From Oxalobacteraceae bacterium (GTDB lineage: Bacteria; Pseudomonadota; Gammaproteobacteria; Burkholderiales; Burkholderiaceae_D), in assembly GCA_013284265.1 (NCBI GenBank), contig JABTBR010000018.1, forward strand, positions 1-64,000: DNA of 64,000 nucleotides. Reading direction: 5' to 3'. The translations under genes were made by a program, and so were the position numbers. This document shows, piece after piece, positions 28,846 through 38,074 of this stretch. Position 1 is the first letter of the stretch. The number at the start of each line of letters is the position of its first letter. The notes beneath the pieces are model-generated. The model had not been told where the DNA came from. It saw only the letters and a list, made by a program, of their open reading frames with translations, and ran no database searches.

Positions 28846-31083
28846 ATGAGCTGCCTTCGCTGGCTATTCGCCCCCCCTACTCCGCAGCGATGGGCCTATG
28901 CCTTGACTGCCATCGTCACCGCCACGGCAGTGCCTTCCCACGCCCAGACCAAGCCGCGCCCGGCCCGGGTGGAGGACAAGAATGCCGCCACCACCGTCCG
29001 CGCGGAAGATATCGGCGGGCGGCCCGAACGTGAAATCACCCTGGGCCGCGATGTGGAACTGGTCAAGGACAAGACCAAGGTCAGGGCCGATACGGCCTGC
29101 TACCGCCAGGTCGAGGACGAGGTCGAGGCCGAGGGCAATGTGCGGATCTGGCGCTTCGGCGACTATTTCACCGGCGACGAGCTGAAACTGAACCTCGATT
29201 CGGGCAAGGGCTATATGCTCAACCCGACCTACCGCATGGAATTGAACAATGCCCAGGGCAAGGCCCAGCGCATCAATTTCCTCAACGAGGACGAGGCGGT
29301 CGTCATCGACGGCACCTACAGCACCTGCGAAGGCGCCAATCCGGACTGGTACCTGAAGTCGAGCCGCCTCAATCTCGACTCCGGGCGCGACGTCGGCACC
29401 GCCGGCAAGACCATCGTCTACTTCAAGGATGTGCCGATTCTGGGCACGCCGGCGCTGTCGTTCTCGCTGTCGGGCGCGCGCCGCTCCGGCTGGCTGCCGC
29501 CGATGCCGGGCTTCGGCTCCAAGGGCGCGGCCGAACTGACCGTGCCCTATTACGTCAATATCGCGCCCAACCGCGACATGACGCTGTATCCCAAGATCAT
29601 TCCGCGGCGCGGCTTCCAGCTGGGCGCCAACGGCCGCTACATCGGCGAGACCAATGCCGGCCTGTACGCGGGCGAGACCTATCTGGAATACCTGCCGCAC
29701 GATAAACAGACCTCGACCGACCGCTGGAACCTCAAGTCCAGCCATAGCCAGGACCTGGCCAAGGACTGGTCCTACGCCTGGAATCTGCGCGCCGCCTCGG
29801 ACGACAACTATCCGAACGACTTCTCCAAGACCGTCTCGGGCAGCGCCGAGCGCCAGCTGCTGCGCGAACTGCGCACCGACTACCATGGCGAGTACTGGAA
29901 CCTGACGGCGCGGGTGCAGAAGTACCAGGTGCTGCAGGACCCCGACTCGAAGACCGACCCGACCCTGTTCGTGTCGCGTCCCTACGACCGCCTGCCGGCC
30001 GTCAATTTCAACGCCTCGCGCTACGATGTGCTGGGCGGCTTCGACTGGTCCTTCAACGCCGAGCTGACCCGCTTCTGGCACCCGGACCTGATCCGCGGCA
30101 CCCGCCTGGTGGCGGTGCCGCAGATCAGTTATCCGATCATCGGTTCGAGCTACTTCATCACGCCCAAGCTGATGCTCAACGCCAGCGCCTATCAGCTCGA
30201 CGCGCTCGGCAGCAAGCAGGCCGAGTCGATGAGCCGCGCGGTGCCGACCTTCTCGCTCGATTCGGGCCTGGTGTTCGAACGCGACGCCAAGCTGTTCGGC
30301 CGCGCCGTGACCCAGACGCTGGAGCCGCGCCTGTTCTACGTGAACACGCCTTACCGCGACCAGAGCAAGTTCCCGCATTTCGATACCGACGCGGCGGCCT
30401 TCACCTTCAGCCAGCTGTTCTCGGAAAACCGCTTCGTCGGCGCCGACCGTATCGGCGACGCCAACCAGATGACGGCCGCGCTGGTGTCGCGCTTCCTCGA
30501 CAACTCCGGCGCCGAACTGCTGCGCCTGGCCTTTGGCCAGCGCTTCTACTTCCGCGACCAGCGCGTGCAGCTCGACGCCACCACGCCGGTGGTGGTGGCC
30601 CGCTCCGACATGCTGCTGGCCGCGGCCGGCCGCATTTCCGACACCTGGACCGCCGACAGCGCGGTGCAGTACAGCCCCAGCGACCGCCGCGTGGTCAGCT
30701 CGAACTATGCCGCGCACTGGATGCCGGGACAGAAGAAAGTGGTCAACGCCAGTTACCGCTATCTGCGCGACAGCTTCAAGAACGTTGAATTGTCGAGCCA
30801 GTGGCCGCTGTCGCAGCGCTGGTATGGCGTGGGCCGGGTGGTGTATTCGCAGCTGTCCAAGCGCGTCATCGAAAGCCTGATCGGCCTCGAATACAGCGCC
30901 GACTGCTGGGTGTTCCGCATGGGCGCGCAACGCTTCGTGGCGTCGGCAAACAATGTATCGACGCCGATCTTCTTCCAGCTGGAGTTGAACGGCCTGTCCA
31001 AGCTGGGCGTGGGCAATCCGCTTGAAGTGATGAAAAACAGTATTCCTGGCTACCAGCGCCTGAACGAAGGCTTCGGACGGTAG
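28846..31083 (+). CDS. lptD: LPS-assembly protein LptD
   Basis: LptD inserts lipopolysaccharide into the outer leaflet, with LptE as plug. The 745-residue product has a signal peptide ending near PSHA-Q (about residue 33), an OstA/LptA-like beta-jellyroll domain (about 60-200) and a C-terminal barrel. Mature cysteines are C85, C161 and C687. C161 and C687 match E. coli C173 and C725; the neighbouring C724 is Asp here and there is no Cys near the mature N-terminus. Only one of the two native disulfides is therefore expected. It leads lptD-surA-pdxA-rsmA. Confidence 0.95.
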   Translation: MSCLRWLFAPPTPQRWAYALTAIVTATAVPSHAQTKPRPARVEDKNAATTVRAEDIGGRPEREITLGRDVELVKDKTKVRADTACYRQVEDEVEAEGNVRIWRFGDYFTGDELKLNLDSGKGYMLNPTYRMELNNAQGKAQRINFLNEDEAVVIDGTYSTCEGANPDWYLKSSRLNLDSGRDVGTAGKTIVYFKDVPILGTPALSFSLSGARRSGWLPPMPGFGSKGAAELTVPYYVNIAPNRDMTLYPKIIPRRGFQLGANGRYIGETNAGLYAGETYLEYLPHDKQTSTDRWNLKSSHSQDLAKDWSYAWNLRAASDDNYPNDFSKTVSGSAERQLLRELRTDYHGEYWNLTARVQKYQVLQDPDSKTDPTLFVSRPYDRLPAVNFNASRYDVLGGFDWSFNAELTRFWHPDLIRGTRLVAVPQISYPIIGSSYFITPKLMLNASAYQLDALGSKQAESMSRAVPTFSLDSGLVFERDAKLFGRAVTQTLEPRLFYVNTPYRDQSKFPHFDTDAAAFTFSQLFSENRFVGADRIGDANQMTAALVSRFLDNSGAELLRLAFGQRFYFRDQRVQLDATTPVVVARSDMLLAAAGRISDTWTADSAVQYSPSDRRVVSSNYAAHWMPGQKKVVNASYRYLRDSFKNVELSSQWPLSQRWYGVGRVVYSQLSKRVIESLIGLEYSADCWVFRMGAQRFVASANNVSTPIFFQLELNGLSKLGVGNPLEVMKNSIPGYQRLNEGFGR

Positions 31084-31092
31084 GTGTTTGTC

Positions 31093-31136
31093 GGCGCGGC
31101 CGCCCGATCGGCGGCCCCGCCTTTTGATTGTTTTAC
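31093..31136 (+). terminator. Possible attenuator/terminator between lptD and surA
   Basis: A perfect 7-bp GC stem (GGCCGCC at 31098-31104, GGCGGCC at 31110-31116, loop CGATC) is followed by an interrupted T-rich stretch. It lies in the 72-base gap between lptD and surA. Since the two genes are usually co-transcribed, it may terminate only part of the transcripts. Confidence 0.45.
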
Positions 31137-31155
31137 CTTTTGACGGTTCTACATT

Positions 31156-32550
31156 ATGCGTAATGCCAGTATGCACCACATCAAAATCGCAGCAATCCTG
31201 CTGTGCGCCGCCACCAGCGTAGCGCCAGCCTGGGCTCAGCAAGCCGCCAAGCCAGGCGCGCCAGTGGCCGCGCCGGTCAAGGGCTTCACGCCGCCGGGCG
31301 CGCAGGCCAGCACCAAGCCGATCGATTCGATCGCCGTGGTCGTCAATGACGACGTCATCACGCGCCAGGAACTGGCCGCGCGCATCGCCACCGTCACGCG
31401 CCGCATGCAGCAGCAGAAGGTGGCCATGCCGGAAGCGGCCGACCTGCAGCGCCAGATGCTGGAACGGATGATCGTGGAAAGGGCGCAGCTCCAGCTGGCC
31501 AAGGAAATGGGCGTGCGCGTCGATGACGTCATGCTCGACCGCGCCATCGTCCGCATCGCCGAGCAGCAGAAGCTCAGCGTGCAGCAATTGCGCAACCAGA
31601 TGGAAAAAGAGGGCACCACCTTCGCCGGTTTCCGCGAAGAGATCCGCGAAGAGATCATCATGCAGCGCCTGCGCGAGCATGAGGTCGACGCCAAGATCCA
31701 GATCTCCGACGCCGAAGTCGACAATTATCTGGAATCCGAAAAAGCCGCTGCCGCCGAGCAGTACGAAATGAATCTGGCGCAGATCATGGTGCGCATTCCC
31801 GAGAATGCTTCGCCCGAAGTGATCGCCCAGCGCAAGGTGCGCGCCGAGGAAGTGATGCGCCAGCTGCGCACCGGCGCCGACTTCGCCAAGATGGCCGGCA
31901 CCTATTCCGATGCCAGCGACGCCCTCAGCGGCGGCGTGATCGGCTGGCGCGGCGGCGACCGCCTGCCGCCGCTGTTTGCCGAAGCACTGGGCAAGCTGAA
32001 ACCCGGCCAGGTCACCCCTATCATCAAGAGTGTGGGCGGCTTCCACATCCTGAAGCTGGTGGACCGCCGCAGCGTGGCCGAAGCCCAGGCCGCCAACGTG
32101 GTGCAGCAGACCCACGCGCGCCACATCCTGATCAAGGTCACGCCGACCATGAGCGCCTACGACGCCAAGCGCAAGCTGACCGAGTTGAAGGAACGCCTGG
32201 ACAACAAGGCCGCCAAGTTCGAGGAACTGGCGCGCCTGTTCTCGACCGACGGCTCGGCTGCCAAGGGCGGCGATCTGGGCTGGCTGTATCCGGGCGACAC
32301 CGTGCCGGAATTCGAAGCCGTGATGAATGGCCTGAAACCGGGCGAGCTGAGCGCGCCGGTGGAAACGAGCTTCGGCTACCACCTGATCGAAGTGCTTGAG
32401 CGTAAGGGCGACGACGCTTCCAAGGAACGTCAGCGCAATGCCGCGCGCAACGCCATCCGCGACCGCAAGCTCGAAGAAGCGACCGAGGATTGGCAGCGCC
32501 AGGTGCGCGACCGCGCCTACGTCGAGTTCCGCAGCGACGACGTCAAGTAA
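31156..32550 (+). CDS. surA: Periplasmic chaperone and peptidyl-prolyl isomerase SurA
   Basis: SurA escorts outer-membrane proteins such as LptD through the periplasm. The 464-residue product has a signal peptide (cleavage near AWA-QQ, about residue 27), an N-terminal chaperone domain with INDDVIT-type start (VVVNDDVITRQEL), two parvulin domains (about 200-305 and 318-415) and a C-terminal helix. Position after lptD and before pdxA is conserved. An alternative ATG lies 5 codons downstream. Confidence 0.96.
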   Translation: MRNASMHHIKIAAILLCAATSVAPAWAQQAAKPGAPVAAPVKGFTPPGAQASTKPIDSIAVVVNDDVITRQELAARIATVTRRMQQQKVAMPEAADLQRQMLERMIVERAQLQLAKEMGVRVDDVMLDRAIVRIAEQQKLSVQQLRNQMEKEGTTFAGFREEIREEIIMQRLREHEVDAKIQISDAEVDNYLESEKAAAAEQYEMNLAQIMVRIPENASPEVIAQRKVRAEEVMRQLRTGADFAKMAGTYSDASDALSGGVIGWRGGDRLPPLFAEALGKLKPGQVTPIIKSVGGFHILKLVDRRSVAEAQAANVVQQTHARHILIKVTPTMSAYDAKRKLTELKERLDNKAAKFEELARLFSTDGSAAKGGDLGWLYPGDTVPEFEAVMNGLKPGELSAPVETSFGYHLIEVLERKGDDASKERQRNAARNAIRDRKLEEATEDWQRQVRDRAYVEFRSDDVK

Positions 32551-32571
32551 AGAAATCAAGGGACCCCGCGT

Positions 32572-33651
32572 ATGAGCGCCTCTTCTCCTGTCCGGCGCGC
32601 TGCGCGCCCCGCCATTGCCGTCACCGTCGGCGAACCCGCCGGCATCGGTCCGGAAGTGTCGATACGCGCGGCCTGGGCCGCGCGCGCGCACACCAACTGC
32701 GTGCTGCTGGGCGACGCGGCCTTCCTGGCCATGACGGCCAGTTATATCGATCCGGAGATCTGCCTGTCGGCCTTGTCGCTGCAGGCGGTGCGCAACAGCG
32801 GCCTGCCGCAGTTCGGCCCCGGGCGCATCAGCGTCATCGATGTGCCGCTGGCCGCCCATGTGCGTCCCGGCATGCTGGACAAGGACAATGGCCGCGCCGT
32901 GCTGGCCACGCTCGATGTGGCGATCGAGGGCGTGCGCGCCGGCTGGTTCGAGGCCGTGGTCACGGCCCCGCTGCAAAAGAGCACCATCAACGATGCCGGC
33001 GTGCCCTTCACCGGCCACACCGAATACTTCGCCGAGCAGACCGGCACCGAACAGGTGGTGATGATGCTGGCCGGGCAGCCGCGCGGCGCCATGGCCGAAC
33101 TGCCGCCCTTGCGCGTGGCGCTGGCCACCACCCATCTGCCGCTCAAGGATGTGCCGGCCGCGCTGACCATCGCCGGCCTGGGGCGTATCCTCGACATCAT
33201 CGATCATGACCTGAAAACCAAGTTCGGCATCGCCGCGCCGCGCATCCTGGTCACCGGCCTGAACCCGCACGCGGGCGAGGGCGGTTATCTGGGCCGCGAG
33301 GAAATCGACGTGATCGCGCCGGCCATCGCGGCGGCGCGCGCGCGCGGCATCGGCGCCACTGGCCCCTATCCGGCCGACACCCTGTTCCAGCCGCGCTATC
33401 TGAAAGACGCCGACTGCGTGCTGGCCATGTACCACGACCAGGGCTTGCCGGTGCTGAAGTACGCCACCTTCGGCGAAGGCGTGAATATCACCCTGGGCCT
33501 GCCGCTGATACGCACCTCGGTCGACCACGGCACCGCGCTCGACCTGGCCGCCCAGGGCCTGGGCCTGGCCGATTGCTCCAGCATGACGGAGGCCATCGCC
33601 ACCGCCGTGCGCATGGCCGACGCCAGCCGCCTGGCTGGCGCGGCCCGCTGA
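32572..33651 (+). CDS. pdxA: 4-hydroxythreonine-4-phosphate dehydrogenase
   Basis: PdxA oxidises 4-phosphohydroxy-L-threonine in pyridoxal 5'-phosphate synthesis. The 359-residue product has the metal-binding His segments of the family, [21 protein letters not shown] and [17 protein letters not shown] precedes ATG 32572. It lies between surA and rsmA, as in E. coli and most proteobacteria. Confidence 0.96.
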   Translation: MSASSPVRRAARPAIAVTVGEPAGIGPEVSIRAAWAARAHTNCVLLGDAAFLAMTASYIDPEICLSALSLQAVRNSGLPQFGPGRISVIDVPLAAHVRPGMLDKDNGRAVLATLDVAIEGVRAGWFEAVVTAPLQKSTINDAGVPFTGHTEYFAEQTGTEQVVMMLAGQPRGAMAELPPLRVALATTHLPLKDVPAALTIAGLGRILDIIDHDLKTKFGIAAPRILVTGLNPHAGEGGYLGREEIDVIAPAIAAARARGIGATGPYPADTLFQPRYLKDADCVLAMYHDQGLPVLKYATFGEGVNITLGLPLIRTSVDHGTALDLAAQGLGLADCSSMTEAIATAVRMADASRLAGAAR

Positions 33652-33675
33652 ACCACTTACCTATAAGAAGAAACC

Positions 33676-34461
33676 ATGAAACACGTTGCCCGCAAACGCT
33701 TCGGCCAGAACTTTTTACACGACAAATATGTCCTGTCCAGCATCACCGAAGCGATCGCGCCCGAGCCCGATGACGCCATGGTCGAAATCGGCCCCGGCCT
33801 GGGCGCGATGACCGAGCAGCTGATGCGCACCGTCAAGATGATGCATGTGGTCGAACTGGACCGCGACCTGGTCGCGCGCCTGGAGAAAACCTATAGCGCC
33901 GCCAAGCTGACCATCCACGCCGGCGACGCGCTCAAATTCGATTTTTCCACCATTCCCGTCCCGGCCGGCAAGAAGCTGCGCGTGGTCGGCAATCTGCCGT
34001 ACAACATTTCCAGCCCGCTGCTGTTCCACCTGGCCGACATCGCGCCCCAGGTGCAGGACCAGCACTTCATGCTGCAAAAGGAAGTGGTCGAACGGATGGC
34101 CGCGCCGCCGGGCAGCAAGACCTTTGGCCGCCTGTCGGTGATGCTGCAGTGGCGCTATGACATCAAGCTGCTGTTCGTGGTGCCGCCGGAAGCCTTCGAT
34201 CCGCCGCCCAAGGTCGAATCGGCCATCGTGCGCATGATTCCGCTGGCCCAGCCGCTGCGCTGCGACGGTGCTACCCTGGAAGCGGTGGTGGCGAAGGCCT
34301 TCTCGCAGCGCCGCAAGGTGATCCGCAACTGCCTGGCCGGCATGTTTAGCGAAGCGCAAATCATCGAGGCCGGCATCGACCCGACCATGCGTCCCGAAAC
34401 CGTGGGCGTGGAACAGTACGTCGCCCTGGCCAATCTGTTGAAACCGCTGCCCCCGATCTGA
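33676..34461 (+). CDS. rsmA: 16S rRNA (A1518/A1519-N6) dimethyltransferase
   Basis: RsmA (KsgA) dimethylates two adenines near the 3' end of 16S rRNA during small-subunit maturation. The 261-residue product has the N-terminal ARKRFGQNFLHD, SAM motif VEIGPGLGAMTE and catalytic NLPYNIS. It is the last core gene of the lptD-surA-pdxA-rsmA series, with a 24-base gap to pdxA; the PilZ gene follows 29 bases later. Confidence 0.97.
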   Translation: MKHVARKRFGQNFLHDKYVLSSITEAIAPEPDDAMVEIGPGLGAMTEQLMRTVKMMHVVELDRDLVARLEKTYSAAKLTIHAGDALKFDFSTIPVPAGKKLRVVGNLPYNISSPLLFHLADIAPQVQDQHFMLQKEVVERMAAPPGSKTFGRLSVMLQWRYDIKLLFVVPPEAFDPPPKVESAIVRMIPLAQPLRCDGATLEAVVAKAFSQRRKVIRNCLAGMFSEAQIIEAGIDPTMRPETVGVEQYVALANLLKPLPPI

Positions 34462-34490
34462 TCTGTTCACCTGCACCAGGGAGACCAAAG

Positions 34491-34826
34491 ATGAGCAAGA
34501 ATGCCCGTGTCACCCGGCGCGCCCATGTGCGCATCCCGGCCAAGCTGACGATGATAGACGAGAGCCACCACGCGGCCCATACGCTCGATCTGTCGCAGGG
34601 CGGGGTCAGCCTGCAGACCGAGACGCAGTTGCGCCTGGCGCAGTACTGCGCGGTCAGTTTCAAGGTTGATCTGGGAGCCGGCAGCCATACGGTGCTGGCG
34701 ATGGGGCAGGTGGTGTATAGCGATCCGGATGCGGAGCTGGGCTTCAAGACCGGGGTCCAGTTCATCAAGCTCGACCAGGGCAGTGCCGCCACCATCAACG
34801 AACTGCTGGACGCGCCGCAGGACTGA
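34491..34826 (+). CDS. PilZ-domain protein
   Basis: This 111-residue single-domain protein has both cyclic-di-GMP binding motifs of PilZ: RxxxR as R10-AHV-R14 and DxSxxG as D33-LSQG-G38. It should be a soluble c-di-GMP receptor. Its partner is unknown. A GGGAG ribosome site lies upstream. Other c-di-GMP machinery in the window is the GGDEF-EAL protein at 57243-59492. Confidence 0.88.
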   Translation: MSKNARVTRRAHVRIPAKLTMIDESHHAAHTLDLSQGGVSLQTETQLRLAQYCAVSFKVDLGAGSHTVLAMGQVVYSDPDAELGFKTGVQFIKLDQGSAATINELLDAPQD

Positions 34827-34851
34827 GCCGGCGGCCCGCAAACCATTCAGG

Positions 34852-34881
34852 CAAAAAAAAGCCCGCTGATGAAAGCGGGCT
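34852..34881 (-). terminator. Terminator for the minus-strand lipoprotein genes
   Basis: The hairpin AGCCCGCT-GATGAA-AGCGGGCT (34860-34881) is followed, read leftwards, by eight T. It fits as the terminator of the lipoprotein transcript ending at 35023. Rightward it has no T-run, so it would at best terminate the PilZ transcript weakly. Confidence 0.75.
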
Positions 34882-35022
34882 AAATCCAATTCTGTTGAGA
34901 AGTGGAGGAGACAGGTCTATTATGCTGCGGCGCGGCATATAACTCCAATTTATCTTTAGCATATCAGTCATCATACTAATGAATATCTCGGGCGCCGCCG
35001 CGGACGCTGTCTCCCGCCTGTC

Positions 35023-35619
35023 TTAATTCGCCACGCAGGCGACGGAGACGTTGGCGATGTCGGTCTCATGCATCACGCCGGTGCCATTGGTCACGGTGCA
35101 AGTCTGGCCGTCCGGCTGCTTGAGCACGGTGATGCCGTAGGAAGTGCCGTCGGCAACGGATGGGAAGGTGAAGTCGACCGGGACAGCCGGTGTCGGCGGC
35201 GTGGTCGGGGCGACCGCCACCTGCACATTACCATTCAACAAGATCATATTGGCGCCGCTCAGATTGCTGACCCGGCCGCTCAGCGCGTGCACATTCTGTT
35301 CGCAGGCGACGACAGCGTTGATGGTGGCAAAGTGGCCGGCCGAACCGCTGCCGCCGGACATGACCTTGCAAGTCATGTGGTCAGGCGATTTTTCCACCAC
35401 CACATTGTAGTCCTCGCCATACGGGATGCGGCGCGAGAAGGTGTACGAGGACGAGCCCGCCGGAATGGTGGCGCGGTCGCTGCCATTGCTCAGCACCAGG
35501 TTGGGATTGTTCAGGCCGGTGATCGTGACATTGACGTCGAACATCGCCTTGCCGCCGCAGGCGGCCAGCGTGGCCAGCAGGGCCAGCGCGGCGGAAGCGC
35601 GCAGGGTGGTAAATTTCAT
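35023..35619 (-). CDS. Predicted lipoprotein, paralogue of the next gene
   Basis: I do not recognise a named family. The 198-residue product has a lipobox ending LATLAAC (lipidated Cys21), then two similar beta-rich units of about 85 residues built around a pattern like G-x-x-x-x-L-x-x-x-N-L/M-x-L-x-N-G, with conserved cysteines (TCKV, VACEQ, TCTV, VACVAN) that may pair. It is 65 bases downstream of a clear paralogue, which suggests tandem duplication. The start has GGAGAAGT upstream. Expected in the periplasmic leaflet or outer membrane. Confidence 0.75.
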   Translation of the reverse strand: MKFTTLRASAALALLATLAACGGKAMFDVNVTITGLNNPNLVLSNGSDRATIPAGSSSYTFSRRIPYGEDYNVVVEKSPDHMTCKVMSGGSGSAGHFATINAVVACEQNVHALSGRVSNLSGANMILLNGNVQVAVAPTTPPTPAVPVDFTFPSVADGTSYGITVLKQPDGQTCTVTNGTGVMHETDIANVSVACVAN

Positions 35620-35684
35620 AGACTTCTCCAAAAGGGGGAAATGGCGCCGGCTGGTGCCGGCGCGGGGCACGGTGGCCGGCAGGA

Positions 35685-36290
35685 TTACGGTTTCTGGCAG
35701 CTGACGGCGATCGTCGTGACGGCGCTCGCGCCCATCGTGCCGACGCCGTTGCTGACCGTGCAGACCTTGCTCGTGCCTTGCGGCTGGGCCAGTACGGTGA
35801 CGCCGTAAGGGCTGCCGTCGGCGACCTTGGCCGCGAAGGTGAAGTCGACCGGCGCCCCGGCCACGGCCGGCTGCTCGATCGACACCGTGCTGGCGCCATT
35901 GGCCAGTACCAGGCCGGCGCCGTCCAGGCCGGTGACCGTACCGCCCAGGTTGCGCGTTTCAGTGGTGCAGACGACGGCGATCTGGCCGATCGTGTAGTAG
36001 TTCGCGCGGTTCTTGCCGTTGTTGACGACGCAGTTGGCCGCGGTGGGCTGATGGCCAGGATCGACGACGATATCGAAGTCGGCATCTTCGGCGATCAGGT
36101 CGGGGAACACGAAGCGGGTCGTGTTGGCTTCGACCGCCAGCGTAGCGTTGCCGTTGCGCAGCACCAGCCCCGGTTTGCTCAGACCGGATATCGTCCCCGT
36201 CAGCTGCAGATTGCCATTGCTGCCGCCGCAAGCGGCCAGGGTTGCCGCACACAACAGGGACAGGCCCGCACGCAGATACACACTTTTCAT
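35685..36290 (-). CDS. Predicted lipoprotein, paralogue of the downstream gene
   Basis: This 201-residue product has a lipobox ending ATLAAC (Cys21) and two tandem beta-rich units, each containing a segment such as ISGLSKPGLVLRNGN or VTGLDGAGLVLANGA followed by a YGVTVLAQP-type strand and a Cys pair. Organisation matches the 35023-35619 gene. Function unknown; repeated beta-sandwich lipoproteins can act in adhesion or polysaccharide binding, but nothing here proves that. GGAGAAAG precedes ATG 36290. Confidence 0.75.
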   Translation of the reverse strand: MKSVYLRAGLSLLCAATLAACGGSNGNLQLTGTISGLSKPGLVLRNGNATLAVEANTTRFVFPDLIAEDADFDIVVDPGHQPTAANCVVNNGKNRANYYTIGQIAVVCTTETRNLGGTVTGLDGAGLVLANGASTVSIEQPAVAGAPVDFTFAAKVADGSPYGVTVLAQPQGTSKVCTVSNGVGTMGASAVTTIAVSCQKP

Positions 36291-36459
36291 AAATACTTTC
36301 TCCAAAAACGATTCGGGGCCGTGGGGGCAGCGCGGCTTTGCGCTGCTGCGCCGGCGACAGCAAGCGGGGATGGTACAGGAATTGGCGCCTATTTTAGTGC
36401 ATTTGATATGGATTGGCGGCAAACCCTTGTAACAGCCTGTGACGGGGAGGCGGCTGTGC

Positions 36460-37941
36460 CTAGCGCACCCGCGCCTGGGCGCAGCGCGACTGGCGTCCGT
36501 CTATCGTGCAGGTATTGCGCAGCTGGCCGTCGCGGTCGCGCACCGTCACGTCCCATTGCTGCGGGCCGCGCCGCTCCAGCGTCATGAAGCCGAAGCCATC
36601 GACCCAGGAACTGAGCGCTTCGAGCACGGCGCCGGGCGCCGGGGTGGTGCCCGGCGGCAGCGGATCTGGCAGCGGCAGCACGTCTTCGGCGGTGCCGGAA
36701 AAGCCGGCGATGAACTGGCTGGGGTGATCGCTGGCAAAGCTGGTCTGCTGCCACTGGTGCACATGGCCCGACAACATGGTCTGCACCGGGGCGGGCAGCA
36801 GCAGGGGATTGAGCGAGCCGAAGGCTTGCTGCAGGCCGGCATCGCCCAGTTGCAGCATCGTGCCGCCGTCCGGCTTGCGGTCGGTGCCGAAGCCGAGCAG
36901 CGGATGGTGGGTGATGCCGATATTGTTCGGCGCGCGGCCAGCCAGCGCGGCCAGTTGGCGGTAGCTGTCGCGGTAGTGCGCATAGCCCGGCGTGCCGGGC
37001 TGGAAGCCGCGCCAGCTGGTGCTGGCGGTGTCGACCACCAGCAACTGGGTGGCCGCATCGAGCGGGACCGCATACGGATCGCTATAGTCGCCCACGCCAT
37101 CGTCGGCGGCGGCATTGCAGTCGCGGCCCGGCAGCAGCGGGCGCGGGTCGAGCAGGCGCCAGAAGCCCTGGCCGGCGCGGCCGCAGCTTTCGTGATTGCC
37201 GCGCGCCATCACCCACGGCGCGGCGCGCAGCAAGGCCGCGCCGGGCGTGAAGAAATCGGCCTGCCAGGTATCCCAGCCATAGCCCCAGGGGCTGCCGGCG
37301 CAGCCGGGCTCGCTGTCGGGGCAGGCGTGCTCGCGGTAATGGTAGTCGCCCACATGGATCACCAGGTCGGGCCGCCATGCGGCGGCGGCGGCCGCGATGC
37401 TGGCGAAGGGATAGGCCCGGGCGTCATTGCAGGCCTGGAAGCTGTCGCCGCTATGGCTCAGTTTGAGGCGGCAGCCGGTGTCGCCGATGACGACGATGCG
37501 CTGCGGCGCCGCCTTGGGCAGCGCCAAAGGCTGGCCGAGCACGCTGGCGCTGACGGTGGCGGGCGGCAGCGCCGCGTCGCAGCTCAGCACCGGGAAGGCT
37601 GCGGCTTTCGATTGCGCCGGCGGCGAGCTGGTGGGGCGCAGCGGCAGCGTGGCGGCGCCGGCGCGTAGTTGCATGGCGTGCTCGCGGCCATCGATGCGGA
37701 TCGCCGGGCAGGCGGACGCTTCGGTCAGCACCCGCGCCACGGCGGCGCCCTGTTCGCCCAGCACGACGAAGGCGCTGAAGGACGGCGCCGGAGCCGGTGC
37801 GACGGCGGGCTGGACGGCATTGCCCGCGCAGCCGGCCAGCATGCCGAGCAGGCTTAGCGCGCCGGGCAGCAGCGTGGCGCGCGGCTCGGCGGCACTGCCG
37901 CAGGGGACGGGGCGCGCACGGCGCAGACTGGGCAAGAACAT
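36460..37941 (-). CDS. Lipoprotein metallophosphoesterase
   Basis: This 493-residue protein has a lipobox GMLAGC (Cys38) and a calcineurin-like phosphoesterase domain from about residue 150. The metal motifs are in order: VIGDTGCR, HVGDYHYRE, ARGNHESC, THHP and SGHVHQW. It should hydrolyse a phosphoester outside the cytoplasm; the substrate is unknown. ATG 37941 has AGGGAG upstream. The two lipoprotein genes follow on the same strand after a 169-base gap without a visible terminator. Confidence 0.83.
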   Translation of the reverse strand: MFLPSLRRARPVPCGSAAEPRATLLPGALSLLGMLAGCAGNAVQPAVAPAPAPSFSAFVVLGEQGAAVARVLTEASACPAIRIDGREHAMQLRAGAATLPLRPTSSPPAQSKAAAFPVLSCDAALPPATVSASVLGQPLALPKAAPQRIVVIGDTGCRLKLSHSGDSFQACNDARAYPFASIAAAAAAWRPDLVIHVGDYHYREHACPDSEPGCAGSPWGYGWDTWQADFFTPGAALLRAAPWVMARGNHESCGRAGQGFWRLLDPRPLLPGRDCNAAADDGVGDYSDPYAVPLDAATQLLVVDTASTSWRGFQPGTPGYAHYRDSYRQLAALAGRAPNNIGITHHPLLGFGTDRKPDGGTMLQLGDAGLQQAFGSLNPLLLPAPVQTMLSGHVHQWQQTSFASDHPSQFIAGFSGTAEDVLPLPDPLPPGTTPAPGAVLEALSSWVDGFGFMTLERRGPQQWDVTVRDRDGQLRNTCTIDGRQSRCAQARVR

Positions 37942-38074
37942 AAGGGCTCCCTGTGGACAATCCGGCAATTTACCATGGCCGCGCCGCCGGCCAAGGCGCG
38001 TCTGGACGGCCGGCTAATAAGTTGGCGCCGGAAGGTGCGACAATAGCGTTATATCCCTTTTTTTCACCCTTCAC

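Noticed and set aside
28864..33528. Very long open frame on the minus strand across lptD, surA and pdxA (about 1550 codons)
   Set aside because: It lies opposite three clear genes; high GC makes antisense frames stay open. Its translation is His/Gln/Gly-rich low-complexity sequence without any family motif.
34903..34941. GGAGGAGA followed by a 6-codon frame (MLRRGI) as a leader peptide
   Set aside because: No downstream plus-strand gene for it to control and no attenuator structure.
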